Positions 1 through 8,391 are shown, counted from the first letter of the stretch. The stretch is DNA of 33,291 nucleotides from Bacillota bacterium (GCA_012735315.1 JAAYHS010000201.1:1-33291); one strand, 5' to 3'. Notes: generated from the sequence alone by a model not told the origin. Translations and numbers: made by a program.

Positions 1-17
1 ACCGCATTATCAGCCAT
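1..17 (-). CDS. 5' end of a minus-strand gene, truncated by the window edge
   Basis: Reading the minus strand, an ATG at 17-15 begins M-A-D-N-A before the window ends. A strong ribosome binding site (AAAGGAGG, complement of 27-34) lies 9 nt upstream, so this is very probably a true start. Only five full codons are visible, so no product can be named. Confidence 0.6.
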
Positions 18-34
18 GCTTCGCGACCTCCTTT

Positions 35-283
35 ATTTAATTCAAGGACCAAACCGTCCTCTATTATCCATCATATGTTTCATTCAACTTCTTGGAATCG
101 GGCTGATGTAACGTTAATCAAACCCTATCCGCTTGGTTCGTTTGTCCAATATCAAACTGATACAATTGATAAAAAGTCCCGATCAAAATCCGGATAACCG
201 CCGAATTCCGTTTAATTCGGTTTCGATTCCCTTTTGGGGATAAATACGTAAACTATTATAAAAACCGGTTACGGAGTTTTAAG
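35..283. other. Intergenic region between divergent genes
   Basis: This non-coding stretch separates the truncated minus-strand gene from the NlpC/P60 gene. The only structure seen is an inverted repeat CCGAATT (201-207) / AATTCGG (214-220) with a 6-nt loop, about 60 nt before the NlpC/P60 start. It has no T-run on either side, so it could be an operator rather than a terminator. AT-rich strings near 250-262 could hold a -10 box, but I see no convincing -35. Confidence 0.4.
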
Positions 284-694
284 ATGGATCCTTCGAAAAT
301 CGAACAAATCGTCCGTAAGTATCTTGGCGTCCCCTACCGCCACGGCGGCCGGGACTTAAACGGTCTCGATTGTTTGGGCCTAATTCACCTTTTCTACCGG
401 GACTGCGGCATCGCGATCCCGGACGGCGACGGCAAACCGTATTCCCCCAATTGGGTCTATGAAGACCCCGGGCGCTATCTCCGGGGAATCAAAAAAATCG
501 GCAAGGAAGTTCCTTTGAACATGATTCAGCCGTTGGATCTGGTCTATTTTCGGCTTGGCGCTTTCATCTCCCATGGCGGCGTAATGGTGGACTCCCATTA
601 TTTTATTCACGTTTTGCAAAAAGGAGTGGTCCGTTTAACCCCTTTAAACCGGGCTTGGCGGAGACGCTTGGTTGGAGCAAGACGACTTATCTAA
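284..694 (+). CDS. NlpC/P60 family cysteine peptidase (putative cell-wall endopeptidase)
   Basis: A 136-residue single-domain NlpC/P60 protein. The family cleaves peptide bonds in peptidoglycan stem peptides. The fold's landmarks are visible: YLGVPYRHGG at 13-22, catalytic Cys30 in GLDCLGL, His97 in SHGGVM, and a third polar residue at His109 (YFIHV). There is no signal peptide, transmembrane segment or wall-binding domain, so export would need another route; a protein released inside the mother cell during sporulation, or a phage-tail-type NlpC domain, would both fit. The start is supported by GGAG at 273-276, 7 nt upstream. The gene converges on the S8 protease and has no operon partner. 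The C-terminus is Arg-rich. The family call is firm; the cellular role is inference. Confidence 0.85.
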   Translation: MDPSKIEQIVRKYLGVPYRHGGRDLNGLDCLGLIHLFYRDCGIAIPDGDGKPYSPNWVYEDPGRYLRGIKKIGKEVPLNMIQPLDLVYFRLGAFISHGGVMVDSHYFIHVLQKGVVRLTPLNRAWRRRLVGARRLI

Positions 695-757
695 AAATAA
701 GGGGGGCCGCCAAAAAGACTGTTGACGACACCCCTGAAGACCTGCCTTTTATGATTT

Positions 758-2101
758 TTAACTTCCCAAGAGATTCACAATCAGCTTTAAAATGTCGTTT
801 CCGAGGTTTGTATTTCGCTTGGATGCCGAATTATTCTTAAAAACCAATTTTAAAAACGCTTTGAGCAACATCCCGCCGAGATTGGGACCGGTATCATTAT
901 TATGGGAACGGTTCTTCTCGATTTCTTCCTCAAAGATGGCTTCCAGATCCAAAGCTCCCGCCCCTTGAAGATTAGGACCGACTCCGAGGTCCCTCGCTTT
1001 CCGGAGGAGCAGCCTTTTAATCTGATCCGGCTTGAGCTCGGACCATTTTTGGAGGATTAACGCGGCCGCTCCCGATACCAACGGTGTCGCCATTGAGGTG
1101 CCGCTTAAGGTGGTATACCCCCCTCCTACTTTTAACGATGTGATCCTGGTTCCCGGGGCTACCAAATCGGGCTTTAGTATTCCCTCCAGGGTCGGCCCCC
1201 TGCTGGAACTGGGGTTTATAAAATCGTCAATATTGGTAAGCGTATTTTGGTCGTCGAGATTGCCGACGGTGATGATTACCGGGTTGATTCCAGGAGTATT
1301 GATGGTTGCCGACTCGGGACCGCTATTTCCAGCTGCCGCGCATACCGTTATCCCGTGCCTCCAGGCAGCCGTCGTTACCCTGCACAAGGGATCCGCGCGA
1401 AAAGACTCCTGGGCTTCGGAGCCGATCGACAGATTGATTACCCTGATGTTTAAAGCCGCCAAACTATTGATACACCATTCAATACCGGAGATAACATCCG
1501 ATAAAAGACCGCTGCCTTCTTCATCTAAGATTTTCACCCCCACCAACAAGGCGTCCGGCGCGATCCCTTTGTATTTCCCACCGGAGGTCCGGCCGTTGCC
1601 GGCGATTATTCCGGCGACATGGGTGCCGTGCCCGTTGTCATCATAAGGCGAATCTTCCTCATTAAGCAGGTCTTTCCAAGCAAAAATCCGGTTTGAAGGC
1701 GTGGTTAAATCCGGGTGAGGATCGATGCCGGTATCCAAAACCGCTATTACTACCCCTTTTCCGGTGATCCCCGCCTGGTGGGGGATTAAAGCTCCGGAAG
1801 TGGGTACGGCTACATCCAGTTGAGCATAGACCGGGACATCCCGCCAAATTTTAAAGACATAGCGGGAATGCGCCAATTCTTCCAAAGCGGAAAACGGTAA
1901 TTCAGCCACCAGTGAAGACAGCATTTTGATTTCCTTATGGATTTTGCCTTGATTGGCGTCGATTAGCGCCGCGATTCGATCAAAGCCCCGGCCGTTCATT
2001 GTCTCCACGATGATTCGTTGTTCCGAATCCGTATCGCTTAAAGCTTTAATATTCCGAAGCGACGGGGAAAGCTTTCCCATCCAGTAATTTTTCGGCGCCA
2101 T
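758..2101 (-). CDS. S8 family subtilisin-like serine protease, apparently intracellular
   Basis: A 447-residue subtilase. The triad is complete: Asp123 (VLDTGIDPHPDL), His158 (DDNGHGTHVAG) and Ser336 (LSGTSMATPLVSG), with oxyanion Asn259 in AAAGNSGP. Residues 1-110 form a prodomain-like region. The ORF can be extended to 2248, but the ATG at 2101 is chosen because AAGGGGAGGTG lies 3 nt upstream and the family-like sequence begins there. No signal peptide follows this start, so the enzyme resembles cytoplasmic subtilases of the AprX type rather than secreted subtilisins. The C-terminal tail (about 395-447) is charged and unlike the catalytic core. Known for the family: protein degradation or processing. 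Inferred: housekeeping or sporulation-stage proteolysis. Confidence 0.9.
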   Translation of the reverse strand: MAPKNYWMGKLSPSLRNIKALSDTDSEQRIIVETMNGRGFDRIAALIDANQGKIHKEIKMLSSLVAELPFSALEELAHSRYVFKIWRDVPVYAQLDVAVPTSGALIPHQAGITGKGVVIAVLDTGIDPHPDLTTPSNRIFAWKDLLNEEDSPYDDNGHGTHVAGIIAGNGRTSGGKYKGIAPDALLVGVKILDEEGSGLLSDVISGIEWCINSLAALNIRVINLSIGSEAQESFRADPLCRVTTAAWRHGITVCAAAGNSGPESATINTPGINPVIITVGNLDDQNTLTNIDDFINPSSSRGPTLEGILKPDLVAPGTRITSLKVGGGYTTLSGTSMATPLVSGAAALILQKWSELKPDQIKRLLLRKARDLGVGPNLQGAGALDLEAIFEEEIEKNRSHNNDTGPNLGGMLLKAFLKLVFKNNSASKRNTNLGNDILKLIVNLLGS

Positions 2102-2134
2102 TTGCACCTCCCCTTCTTGTTTGGAGATTTGTAC

Positions 2135-2163
2135 ATTATATAATATTACTTCAGATGATAAGA
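2135..2163 (-). promoter_or_regulatory. Possible promoter of the S8 protease gene
   Basis: On the minus strand a perfect TATAAT (complement of 2135-2140) lies about 34 nt before the protease start. The hexamer at 17-bp spacing is TCTTAT, a poor -35 match, so a housekeeping promoter is uncertain. Confidence 0.35.
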
Positions 2164-2374
2164 TTTCCGGGGAAAAGGCATGACTAATACCAAAAAAAGC
2201 GATTAGCCCACCGAATAATCGGATAACCGGCACAAGTCCGCCGTTCACCGTCTCGCGCCGTTAGTCTTCCAGCCCATTAATAATATTGATAGTGAGCGTA
2301 CCGATATCGTTTAATGTTATGACCTGCCGATCGCTGAATTCAACGAAAACAAGGCTTTTTAAAACTTAAAAACT

Positions 2375-2400
2375 AAACCCCGATTCTTTTCGGGGTTTTT
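2375..2400 (-). terminator. Rho-independent terminator after the LysM gene
   Basis: AAACCCCG (2375-2382) and CGGGGTTT (2391-2398) form a perfect 8-bp stem with an 8-nt loop. On the minus strand, the direction of the LysM gene ending at 2417, the stem is followed by a T-rich tract. The plus strand also has a T-run after the stem. The rest of the 315-nt gap 2102-2416 holds only the protease promoter region. Confidence 0.8.
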
Positions 2401-2416
2401 CTAATTAATTCCTGAT

Positions 2417-3118
2417 TTATCTCGGTATACAAACCGGCTGGCCTATTTGCAAAGCATCCGGGTTGGTAATATCGGGATTAGCTTCGAGTAACCGCGTAAG
2501 AGTTAATCCGTAACGGCGAGCGATGGAATATAAAGTATCCCCGGCTTGAACCCGATAGATGGTCCCGCCGAAGCACGGAAAAGGACCGCCGCCGGGGGAA
2601 GGGGGCAGGCAGATTTGTTGGCCGATTTGGAGACGATCCGGGTCCACTCCGGGATTGATAGCCAATAGAGCGTCTAAGGTGTAACCGAAACGGCGAGCGA
2701 TTCCGATGAACGTATCGCCGGCTTGAATGGTATAGAGCATACCTGGACACGGTTCCGGTCTGGGCGGAGCCGGAATACAGACCCGTTGCCCTACTTGCAG
2801 TCGGTCGGGGTCTACGCCCGGGTTGGCTGCCAGCAGCGCCGCTACGGAGATACCGTACCGCCTGGCCAGACTGAAAAAGGTATCTCCGGCTAAAATCGTA
2901 TAATTAAAGCCTCCGGGGCAAGGCCCGGGTACGCTGGGGACCGGAATACAGATCTGTTGGCCGATTTGTAAGTTGGTGAGGTCAACTCCGGGGTTCGCGG
3001 CTTGGAGGGCGGCAATAGTGGTGTTAAAACGTCCGGCCAAAAGGTAAAAGGCATCCCCCGGGCGAATCGTGTATAAAAAGCCCCCGGGGCACGATATTTG
3101 GTTTTGGTTCATGGACAT
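2417..3118 (-). CDS. Protein of four LysM domains (SafA-like, putative spore envelope protein)
   Basis: A 233-residue protein made almost wholly of four LysM repeats, at about 15-59, 73-115, 129-172 and 187-232. Each has the pattern YTI-x-PGD/AGDT…AR-RYG…L-x-ANPGVDPDRLQIGQ-x-ICIP. Linkers are short and Pro/Gly-rich, and each repeat has a Cys in its (I/V)C(I/L)P end. LysM binds N-acetylglucosamine polymers such as peptidoglycan. There is no signal peptide. The start at 3118 is preferred to the longer ORF (3208) because GGAGG lies 8 nt upstream. Signal-less multi-LysM proteins in spore-formers often sit at the cortex/coat boundary, as SafA does; that role here is inference. It lies 95 nt downstream of the glutamate-synthase-like gene on the same strand and is followed by a good terminator. 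Confidence 0.85.
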   Translation of the reverse strand: MSMNQNQISCPGGFLYTIRPGDAFYLLAGRFNTTIAALQAANPGVDLTNLQIGQQICIPVPSVPGPCPGGFNYTILAGDTFFSLARRYGISVAALLAANPGVDPDRLQVGQRVCIPAPPRPEPCPGMLYTIQAGDTFIGIARRFGYTLDALLAINPGVDPDRLQIGQQICLPPSPGGGPFPCFGGTIYRVQAGDTLYSIARRYGLTLTRLLEANPDITNPDALQIGQPVCIPR

Positions 3119-3213
3119 GCGGGCATCCTCCGTCACATTGTATTGATTCCGGTGTCGATAGTTTACCGGTATCAGTTCATGATATGAGGCTGCCCGCTGA
3201 TCGGACAATGGAA

Positions 3214-4569
3214 TTAAGAAGAAGACACGTAATCCACCCCGGCTATTTTAGCGTAAAGCGGATCCAAAGCCACCATGTCGGAAGGGTTCAGCTCCCGTAA
3301 ACTACTTTTACCGAGGGTCCGGGCCAGCAATATCATTTCCGCGATACAGCTTTGAAAAAAATTATGCAAATGTTGGGCCCCTAAATCCGGGTCATATTGA
3401 TGCTTTGCTTTACCGTCGTTATTAAGCAGTCCGGTCGGCGGCTCCCAGGGAACGACCTTATCAATTTGAACATTGGCTTGGGCCACCGCCGTAATGGTTC
3501 CGACGATGATCGCATCCGCGCCCAAGGCCAGACATTTGGAAAAGTCCCCCGGAGTAACCAAGCCGCCGCCCACCACCAAAGAAACCCGGCCTTTTAGGCC
3601 CCGCTCCCTTAAATATCTGGCTGCCCGGCATAAGGCCGGTAAAATCGGCACTCCGGAGTCATCCATCAATATCGACGCCCCGCCGTGGGTGCCGCCCTCG
3701 GTCCCGTCAAAAATGAGCACATCGGCTCCGCCTTCGATAAAAATCCGCATTTCTTCCTCTAAGTAATTGCTGGCTCCAAATTTAACGCCGATTGGGACCC
3801 CTCCGGTCACCTCTTTTAAATATTGAATCAAGCCTTTCCATTGTTCCGGGGTTTCAACTTCCGGCAGGCGCGCGTCCATCAACAGATCCAATCCCGGAAT
3901 TGCGCCATATCTGGCGGCCGCTTCCGGAGTTATTTTTTTGCCGCTAATCCTAACCGGCGCCGAACCGCGGGCCGAATGTCCCAAGGCGATTTCGATCATA
4001 TCCGCTTGTTTAAGGAAGGTTTCGCTCTTAGACCAAAAACCGCGGGTATATTGGAGAATATATTTGGCGGCGTAATGTCGTTCCTCCTCTAAAAAAGGAC
4101 CGTTGCCGGAATTGGCGGCAGTACCCACCATCGCCGCCGCCTTGGCCAAGGCGATCTTCGCCGCCAAACTATAACCGCTGCCGTAAGCCATCCCGCCGAT
4201 CAAGATCGGTATTTTAAGCGCCAGCGGTTTTTGAGCGCCAGGCCCCAACACGACGCTGGTGTCGATTTCACGGTCATTGTTTATAGGGGTTTTGGTCAAG
4301 TAAACCGGGTTAAACTGAAACTTGTCAAAGCTCAAGATGCCCCGTTTCGCGCCGTAGGGCCGATTTAGCGCTTTCCCGGTTTCGGCCCTCAAATTGGCTT
4401 CGCAATAACCCCGCCAAGTTATTTTGCGAATGATGGTGAGCCATTCAATTAGATGTTCCCGTTTGGGGAGCAATGCCGGTAAATATACCAGCGTCATAAC
4501 GGCTAAAAACCCTGCGCCTAAGGTTATACCTAAGACTGTGCCGCTTAAATTCAATAAAAAGTTACTCAT
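3214..4569 (-). CDS. Membrane-anchored FMN-binding glutamate-synthase-family protein
   Basis: A 451-residue protein with an N-terminal transmembrane segment (about 5-32) and a domain like the FMN-binding half of the glutamate synthase large subunit. Recognisable blocks are GGMAYGSGYSLAAKIALAKAA, GVKFGASNYLEEE, VLIFDGTEGGTHGGAS and VVGGGLVTPGDF…LGADAIIVGT. The glutaminase domain is absent, as in YerD-type proteins. The Cys cluster that holds the 3Fe-4S centre in true glutamate synthases is missing: the stretch after LGADAIIVGT reads TAVAQANVQID without Cys. It may therefore be a flavin oxidoreductase of unknown substrate. ATG 4569 is used; an in-frame TTG directly before it (4572) is possible. 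The ribosome binding site is weak. Confidence 0.8.
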   Translation of the reverse strand: MSNFLLNLSGTVLGITLGAGFLAVMTLVYLPALLPKREHLIEWLTIIRKITWRGYCEANLRAETGKALNRPYGAKRGILSFDKFQFNPVYLTKTPINNDREIDTSVVLGPGAQKPLALKIPILIGGMAYGSGYSLAAKIALAKAAAMVGTAANSGNGPFLEEERHYAAKYILQYTRGFWSKSETFLKQADMIEIALGHSARGSAPVRISGKKITPEAAARYGAIPGLDLLMDARLPEVETPEQWKGLIQYLKEVTGGVPIGVKFGASNYLEEEMRIFIEGGADVLIFDGTEGGTHGGASILMDDSGVPILPALCRAARYLRERGLKGRVSLVVGGGLVTPGDFSKCLALGADAIIVGTITAVAQANVQIDKVVPWEPPTGLLNNDGKAKHQYDPDLGAQHLHNFFQSCIAEMILLARTLGKSSLRELNPSDMVALDPLYAKIAGVDYVSSS

Positions 4570-4732
4570 CAAATTTTTTCTCTTTTGTTTTTCTTAATAC
4601 GACCTTCTTCAAATAATTTTTCCCGGTCGATATTTTTGATACCCGGATTTAGGTTTCAAAAGCCGTTAATGCGGCCTGCACGTTACATTTTGCGCTCCAA
4701 AACATAAAATGCTTCCGAAAGGAGGTTGACAC

Positions 4733-5212
4733 ATGAATTCCAATCAGACCGTTATTCAAGTGGGTTCCGAATCATACCCTGGAACTATGTCGGCTTCTTG
4801 CAGCAACCCCTCAGTTGAGGCTTTCCCAAAAAAACCGGAACCGCCAAAAGAGCCGGAGTGTGTCAAAAAACCGGACCCTCCCGAACCTCCTCCCCGGGAC
4901 CCATGCCAGACCCATGTTCACGAGTTTCAAGGAAGCACCAAGCTTGCCAAATCAGGAGCGGACCGGCATAACCACCGTTTCGCCGGAGTGAGCGGTTCGG
5001 TGATCCCTTACGGTAATAGTCATGTGCATGGCGTGTTTGTTAATACCGATTTTTTTGAGGAACACCTTCATGAAATCGCAACGATTTCGGGACCCGCCAT
5101 TGAAGTGGGCGGCGGGAAACATATTCATTTCGCCAAAAATATTACAACCGTCGATGACGGACATTTTCATGAGTTCCAATTCGCCAGTCTGATCGAGGAC
5201 CCATTAACCTAA
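4733..5212 (+). CDS. YmaF family protein with six HxH pairs
   Basis: A 159-residue YmaF-like protein. From residue 59 it carries six His-x-His pairs: HVH 61-63, HNH 79-81, HVH 97-99, HLH 111-113, HIH 130-132 and HFH 144-146. They alternate with Gly-rich strands such as FAGVSGSVIPYGNSHVHG and GPAIEVGGGKHIHF, typical of the family, which is common in spore-formers and has no proven function. Residues 31-58 are an unusual Pro/Glu/Lys linker (PKKPEPPKEPE…PPEPPPRDPC). There is no signal peptide. A very strong ribosome binding site, AAAGGAGGTTG, precedes the ATG. Regular HxH pairs suggest metal binding or a repeated beta structure; both are inference. Confidence 0.85.
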   Translation: MNSNQTVIQVGSESYPGTMSASCSNPSVEAFPKKPEPPKEPECVKKPDPPEPPPRDPCQTHVHEFQGSTKLAKSGADRHNHRFAGVSGSVIPYGNSHVHGVFVNTDFFEEHLHEIATISGPAIEVGGGKHIHFAKNITTVDDGHFHEFQFASLIEDPLT

Positions 5213-5237
5213 ATCTTAAATATAAAGTTATTTTTGA

Positions 5238-5264
5238 GCCCCTGTCCGGTTATTGGTCAGGGGC
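5238..5264 (+). terminator. Possible terminator hairpin after the ymaF-like gene
   Basis: GCCCCTG (5238-5244) pairs with CAGGGGC (5258-5264) around a 13-nt loop, 26 nt after the YmaF stop. There is no good T-tract behind it on the plus strand, so termination is uncertain. Confidence 0.4.
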
Positions 5265-5354
5265 CGCTTATAATTTCATCGTAATTGCTTTGTCTTAGTC
5301 CGCCTCTTACCTTAGCTATTATCCCGTATTATTCAAAATCCGAGAAATCACTTA

Positions 5355-5449
5355 ATCGGTGCAATCCGCGGTATCCACCACATCTGCGTTATCAGCGCCA
5401 TCAGCGAAAATCCGTGGTATCCGTGCAATCCGTATAATCCGTCTAATCC
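5355..5449. repeat. 9-bp-period degenerate tandem repeat (ATCCGTGNN-like)
   Basis: About ten units starting at 5355, 5364, 5373, 5382, 5391, 5400, 5410, 5419, 5428 and 5437, plus a partial unit at 5446. All begin ATC; the best-conserved ones read ATCCGTGGT, ATCCGTGCA, ATCCGTATA and ATCCGTCTA. One unit is 10 nt, the rest 9. The array lies just past the stop of spoVAE. No start codon or ribosome binding site suggests that it is translated. Confidence 0.75.
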
Positions 5450-5452
5450 TGG

Positions 5453-5806
5453 TCAGCCTTTGGGTTTAAATATCAACGCCCCCAAAAAGCCGAAAATGAT
5501 CGCCGCCGAGATGCCGGCGCTGGTCACCTCGAAGATCCCGGTTAATACTCCGATAATCCCGCTTCGTTCCGCTTCAGCCATGGCGCCCTTAAACAACGAA
5601 TTGCCGAAACTGCTGATTGGAACCGTCGCTCCGGCGCCGACGAATTTGATCAGCGGTTCATATAATCCGAGCCCTCCCAACACCGCCCCGGTCACCACCA
5701 AGGCACACATGGTGTGGGCGGGAGTCAATTTTAAAACGTCCATTAACAATTGGCCGATGACGCATATCCCGCCGCCGACCAGAAACGCGAAAATGATTTT
5801 CTCCAA
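5453..5806 (-). CDS. spoVAE: Stage V sporulation protein AE (SpoVAE)
   Basis: A 117-residue membrane protein with the SpoVAE hallmark [16 protein letters not shown] near its N-terminus, three or four hydrophobic segments and the central [17 protein letters not shown] motif. With SpoVAC and SpoVAD it moves Ca-dipicolinate across the spore inner membrane. The ORF opens at TTG 5812, but GAGGGG (5818-5813) abuts that codon; the next TTG, at 5806, has 6-nt spacing and is chosen. It is the third gene of the spoVAC-spoVAD-spoVAE cluster, with the spoVAD stop only a few bases upstream. The sequence is strongly like SpoVAC (shared GGIICAIGQ and GAGTAVPVTGFANS motifs), as known for these paralogues. 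Confidence 0.93.
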   Translation of the reverse strand: MEKIIFAFLVGGGICVIGQLLMDVLKLTPAHTMCALVVTGAVLGGLGLYEPLIKFVGAGATVPISSFGNSLFKGAMAEAERSGIIGVLTGIFEVTSAGISAAIIFGFLGALIFKPKG

Positions 5807-5817
5807 AGTCAACCCCT

Positions 5818-6822
5818 CTATTCGTTCTCAATCGCCACCGCATGGGCGATACAAGGAATGCTTTCCTTTTGTTGATAAGATATCGGGGAAAGCAACGCTC
5901 CGGTGGCAACGACCAGAATTTTGCGCAATTCTCCTTTACGGAGCTTTTTCAAAAAATGTCCGTAAGTAACCGTGGCCGAACAAGCGCAGCCGCTGCCCCC
6001 GGCGAATACCGGCTGCTCTTTTTTATAGATCAGCACCCCGCAGTCGGTGAATTTCTCCTTGGGAATCGGCGCTCCGTGTTTCTCCAATAGATCCGCGGCG
6101 ATTTGATGGCCGAGCCTGCCCAGGTCCCCGGTGGCAATCAAATCATAGTAAGCATGATCCCGCCCTAAATCCCGGAAATGAGCCTCGATGGTATCTACCG
6201 CCGCCGGGGCCATCGCCGCTCCCATGTTAAACGGATCGGACAGCCCCATATCCACCACCCGTCCGATGGTAGCCGCCGTGACCCTCGGGCCGTCGCCCTC
6301 CACGGACACCACCGCCGCGCCGGCGCCGGTAACGGTCCATTGGGCGGTGGGAGGCTTTTGGGAGCCGTATTCGGTAGGATAGCGGAACTGTTTTTCAGCG
6401 GCTGCGTTATGACTGGAAGTCGCGGCTAAAACATTTCGGGCGTAACCGCCGTCAACCAACAACGAAGCTAAGGCCAAACCTTCCATGGCGCTGGAACAAG
6501 CGCCGTATAATCCGAGAAAGGGAACCCCGATCGTCCGGGCGGTAAAACTGCTGGTAATGATCTGGTTCATCAGATCGCCGCATAAAAAGAACTGGAGATC
6601 TTCTTTTTTCAGCCCGGACCGTTCAATCGCGATTTCGCAAGCCTGTTCCATCAGTTTTTTTTCCGCTTTTTCAAAACTGGTTTCCCCCAGCCAGATGTCG
6701 CCGTGAAGCAGATCGAAATCCTCGGCGATCGCCCCCTCGGCTTCAAAGGGTCCCCCCACCGCGCCCGTAGCCCGAATTACCGGTCTCGACTGGAACAACC
6801 AGCTTTGCTGACCCTTTAACAT
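5818..6822 (-). CDS. spoVAD: Stage V sporulation protein AD (SpoVAD)
   Basis: A 334-residue SpoVAD with the family's thiolase-like fold: it opens [20 protein letters not shown] and has [19 protein letters not shown] around the thiolase-like Cys, and [17 protein letters not shown] near the C-terminus. SpoVAD binds dipicolinic acid on the outer face of the forespore membrane. The ATG at 6822 overlaps the spoVAC stop by one base (TAATG), showing translational coupling. The same frame stays open upstream to 7029, but that part is antisense-like Arg/Gly-rich reading inside spoVAC and is not used. No residue loss or frameshift is visible. Confidence 0.95.
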   Translation of the reverse strand: MLKGQQSWLFQSRPVIRATGAVGGPFEAEGAIAEDFDLLHGDIWLGETSFEKAEKKLMEQACEIAIERSGLKKEDLQFFLCGDLMNQIITSSFTARTIGVPFLGLYGACSSAMEGLALASLLVDGGYARNVLAATSSHNAAAEKQFRYPTEYGSQKPPTAQWTVTGAGAAVVSVEGDGPRVTAATIGRVVDMGLSDPFNMGAAMAPAAVDTIEAHFRDLGRDHAYYDLIATGDLGRLGHQIAADLLEKHGAPIPKEKFTDCGVLIYKKEQPVFAGGSGCACSATVTYGHFLKKLRKGELRKILVVATGALLSPISYQQKESIPCIAHAVAIENE

Positions 6823-7304
6823 TAGATACCACCCAAAGCCTTTATCGTTAATTTGATCAGCGCCACCACAAAGGCGGCGAAGACGCCGAAGACTATCACC
6901 GAACCGGCCAACTCGAACATTTTCGCGCTTACCCCCAGCACCAATCCTTCGCTGCGATGTTCCATGGCCGCGGAAACGACCGAATTGGCAAACCCGGTGA
7001 CCGGCACGGCGGTTCCCGCCCCGGCCCATTGGGCGATATGATCATAAATCCCGAATCCGGTTAACAACACTGAAATGAAGATCAGTACCGCCACGGTGGG
7101 GTTGCCGGCGGTGACTTCCGTAAAATTAAAATACTTGATGAAAAATTCCTGAATACCCTGGCCGATCGCGCAGATAATCCCTCCGGCGATAAACGCCCGC
7201 AGCGCGTTGGACCAGACCGGCCGTTTCATTTCCCTTGCTTTGGCGAATCTTTGATACTCTTGCTGAGCGGGGGTTAATTTCTTCTTTTTTTTCCGGTTCG
7301 ACAT
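6822..7304 (-). CDS. spoVAC: Stage V sporulation protein AC (SpoVAC)
   Basis: A 160-residue membrane protein with a Lys-rich cytoplasmic N-terminus (MSNRKKKKKLTPAQQEY), the signature FIAGGIICAIGQGIQEFF and AGAGTAVPVTGFANSVVSAAMEHRSEG, and a final hydrophobic segment. SpoVAC of Bacillus subtilis acts as a mechanosensitive channel for dipicolinic acid. It is the first gene of a three-gene cluster; the SpoVAA, AB and AF genes found in Bacillus are absent here, as in many clostridia. The ribosome binding site is modest (AAGG about 10 nt upstream). I looked for a forespore sigma-G promoter in 7305-7420 and saw only a partial match. Confidence 0.95.
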   Translation of the reverse strand: MSNRKKKKKLTPAQQEYQRFAKAREMKRPVWSNALRAFIAGGIICAIGQGIQEFFIKYFNFTEVTAGNPTVAVLIFISVLLTGFGIYDHIAQWAGAGTAVPVTGFANSVVSAAMEHRSEGLVLGVSAKMFELAGSVIVFGVFAAFVVALIKLTIKALGGI

Positions 7305-7542
7305 TTCCGCGCCTTAACGTAGTTAGAACTTCTTTCGCCAATATTATTTTTTAAGATCCGCGTTTTAATTCGGCTTAATCCGGCTTTTAAAATGGATATA
7401 TTTGTTAACCGCTTTTCCTTCAAGTATCCCTTCGGCTCCCCGGCGACCTTCCCCAAACCGCGGATGATAAGATGACCTTTGACAGCCCCGGATTCCCGGC
7501 CCCTTTCCGGCGGCAGCATCCCCGGAATCGGTTCCTCAGGGC

Positions 7543-7575
7543 GTATTTTTCAGCGAAAAATAAACACTATATAAT
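7543..7575 (+). promoter_or_regulatory. Candidate promoter of the DUF421-DUF4363 operon
   Basis: TATAAT at 7570-7575 has TTTTCA 17 bp upstream (7547-7552), a fair sigma-A promoter. Overlapping it, GTATT (7543-7547) and CACTATA (7565-7571) are spaced 17 bp and resemble the forespore sigma-G pattern (GYATR, CAnnnTA). The sequence cannot decide between them. The rest of the divergent gap 7305-7664 shows nothing else. Confidence 0.45.
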
Positions 7576-7664
7576 AGAGGTTCTCCTGCAACAACTTCAG
7601 TTTTGGCTGAGTTTACGGGAATCTTGCCTAGTTAAAACCAGCGGAAGTTTTAGGGGGCATAAGC

Positions 7665-8378
7665 TTGCCGATCATCCTGGTAGTAGTGATCCGTTCGTTC
7701 ATTTCCTTTTTTGTCTTATTAGTCTTAATCCGCTTAATGGGAAAACAACAGGTGTCCCAGTTGACCTTCTTCGATTATGTGGTGGGAATCACCATCGGTT
7801 CGATCGCCTCCACTTTGTCGGTCCAATTAAATCAAAACACTACGGCCACCCTGGCCGGCCTGTTGGTTTGGACCGCGCTTCCGATCATGCTTGCCTTTTT
7901 AAGCTTAAAAAATGTCTGGATCCGAAAGGTTGTCGAAGGCGAAGCCACGGTGGTGGTGGAGAACGGGAAAATTCTAGAGCGTAACCTCGCCAAGTTGCGC
8001 CTTTCCACCGATGACCTCATCGCTCAATTGCGGACGAAAAATGTCTTCAATCTCGCCGATGTGGAATTCGCGCTTCTTGAGAACAACGGCAAGCTCAGTG
8101 TGGAGTTGAAATCGCAAAAACAGCCCCTGACGCCCGGCGACCTTCAAATCCCGACCCGGTATGCCGGTTTGCCGACTACCTTGATCGCCGACGGCAAACT
8201 GCTTAAGGACGCCCTTAAATCCTTGAATTTGAGCCAAGCCTGGCTCCAACATCAACTGGAAAAACAGCAGATTAAGGATATCACCCAAGTTTCTTTAGCC
8301 CAACTGGATACCACCGGGAACTTGTATGTCGATTTAGAAGGCGATCAGTGCTACTACATTATTCCGACCAACGGTTAA
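7665..8378 (+). CDS. DUF421 (YetF-like) membrane protein
   Basis: A 237-residue DUF421 protein with three transmembrane segments (about 3-24, 35-53 and 60-83), then two related soluble units (about 90-150 and 155-235). Typical family blocks are RLMGKQQVSQLTFFDYVVGITIGSIAS and the partly repeated 'L…LR…D…V..A.L…G.L.V' pattern. DUF421 proteins occur in spore inner membranes; the related 2Duf protein, encoded in spoVA2mob operons of Bacillus, raises spore heat resistance. The TTG start at 7665 has AGGGGG 7 nt upstream. It is the first gene of a pair with the DUF4363 gene (13-nt gap) and is divergent from spoVACDE, which supports a spore role by context only. Confidence 0.88.
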   Translation: MPIILVVVIRSFISFFVLLVLIRLMGKQQVSQLTFFDYVVGITIGSIASTLSVQLNQNTTATLAGLLVWTALPIMLAFLSLKNVWIRKVVEGEATVVVENGKILERNLAKLRLSTDDLIAQLRTKNVFNLADVEFALLENNGKLSVELKSQKQPLTPGDLQIPTRYAGLPTTLIADGKLLKDALKSLNLSQAWLQHQLEKQQIKDITQVSLAQLDTTGNLYVDLEGDQCYYIIPTNG

Positions 8379-8391
8379 GAAGGGTTTAACA

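Noticed and set aside
655-840. 61-codon frame after the NlpC/P60 gene
   Set aside because: It begins inside the NlpC/P60 gene in another frame, runs into the end of the protease and resembles no protein family.
1032-1646. 204-codon plus-strand frame over the S8 protease
   Set aside because: It is antisense to the catalytic domain, has no ribosome binding site, and the protease has a full triad and a strong start.
6825-7029. N-terminal extension of SpoVAD
   Set aside because: It is spoVAC read out of frame; the TAATG overlap and the normal SpoVAD N-terminus fix the start at 6822.
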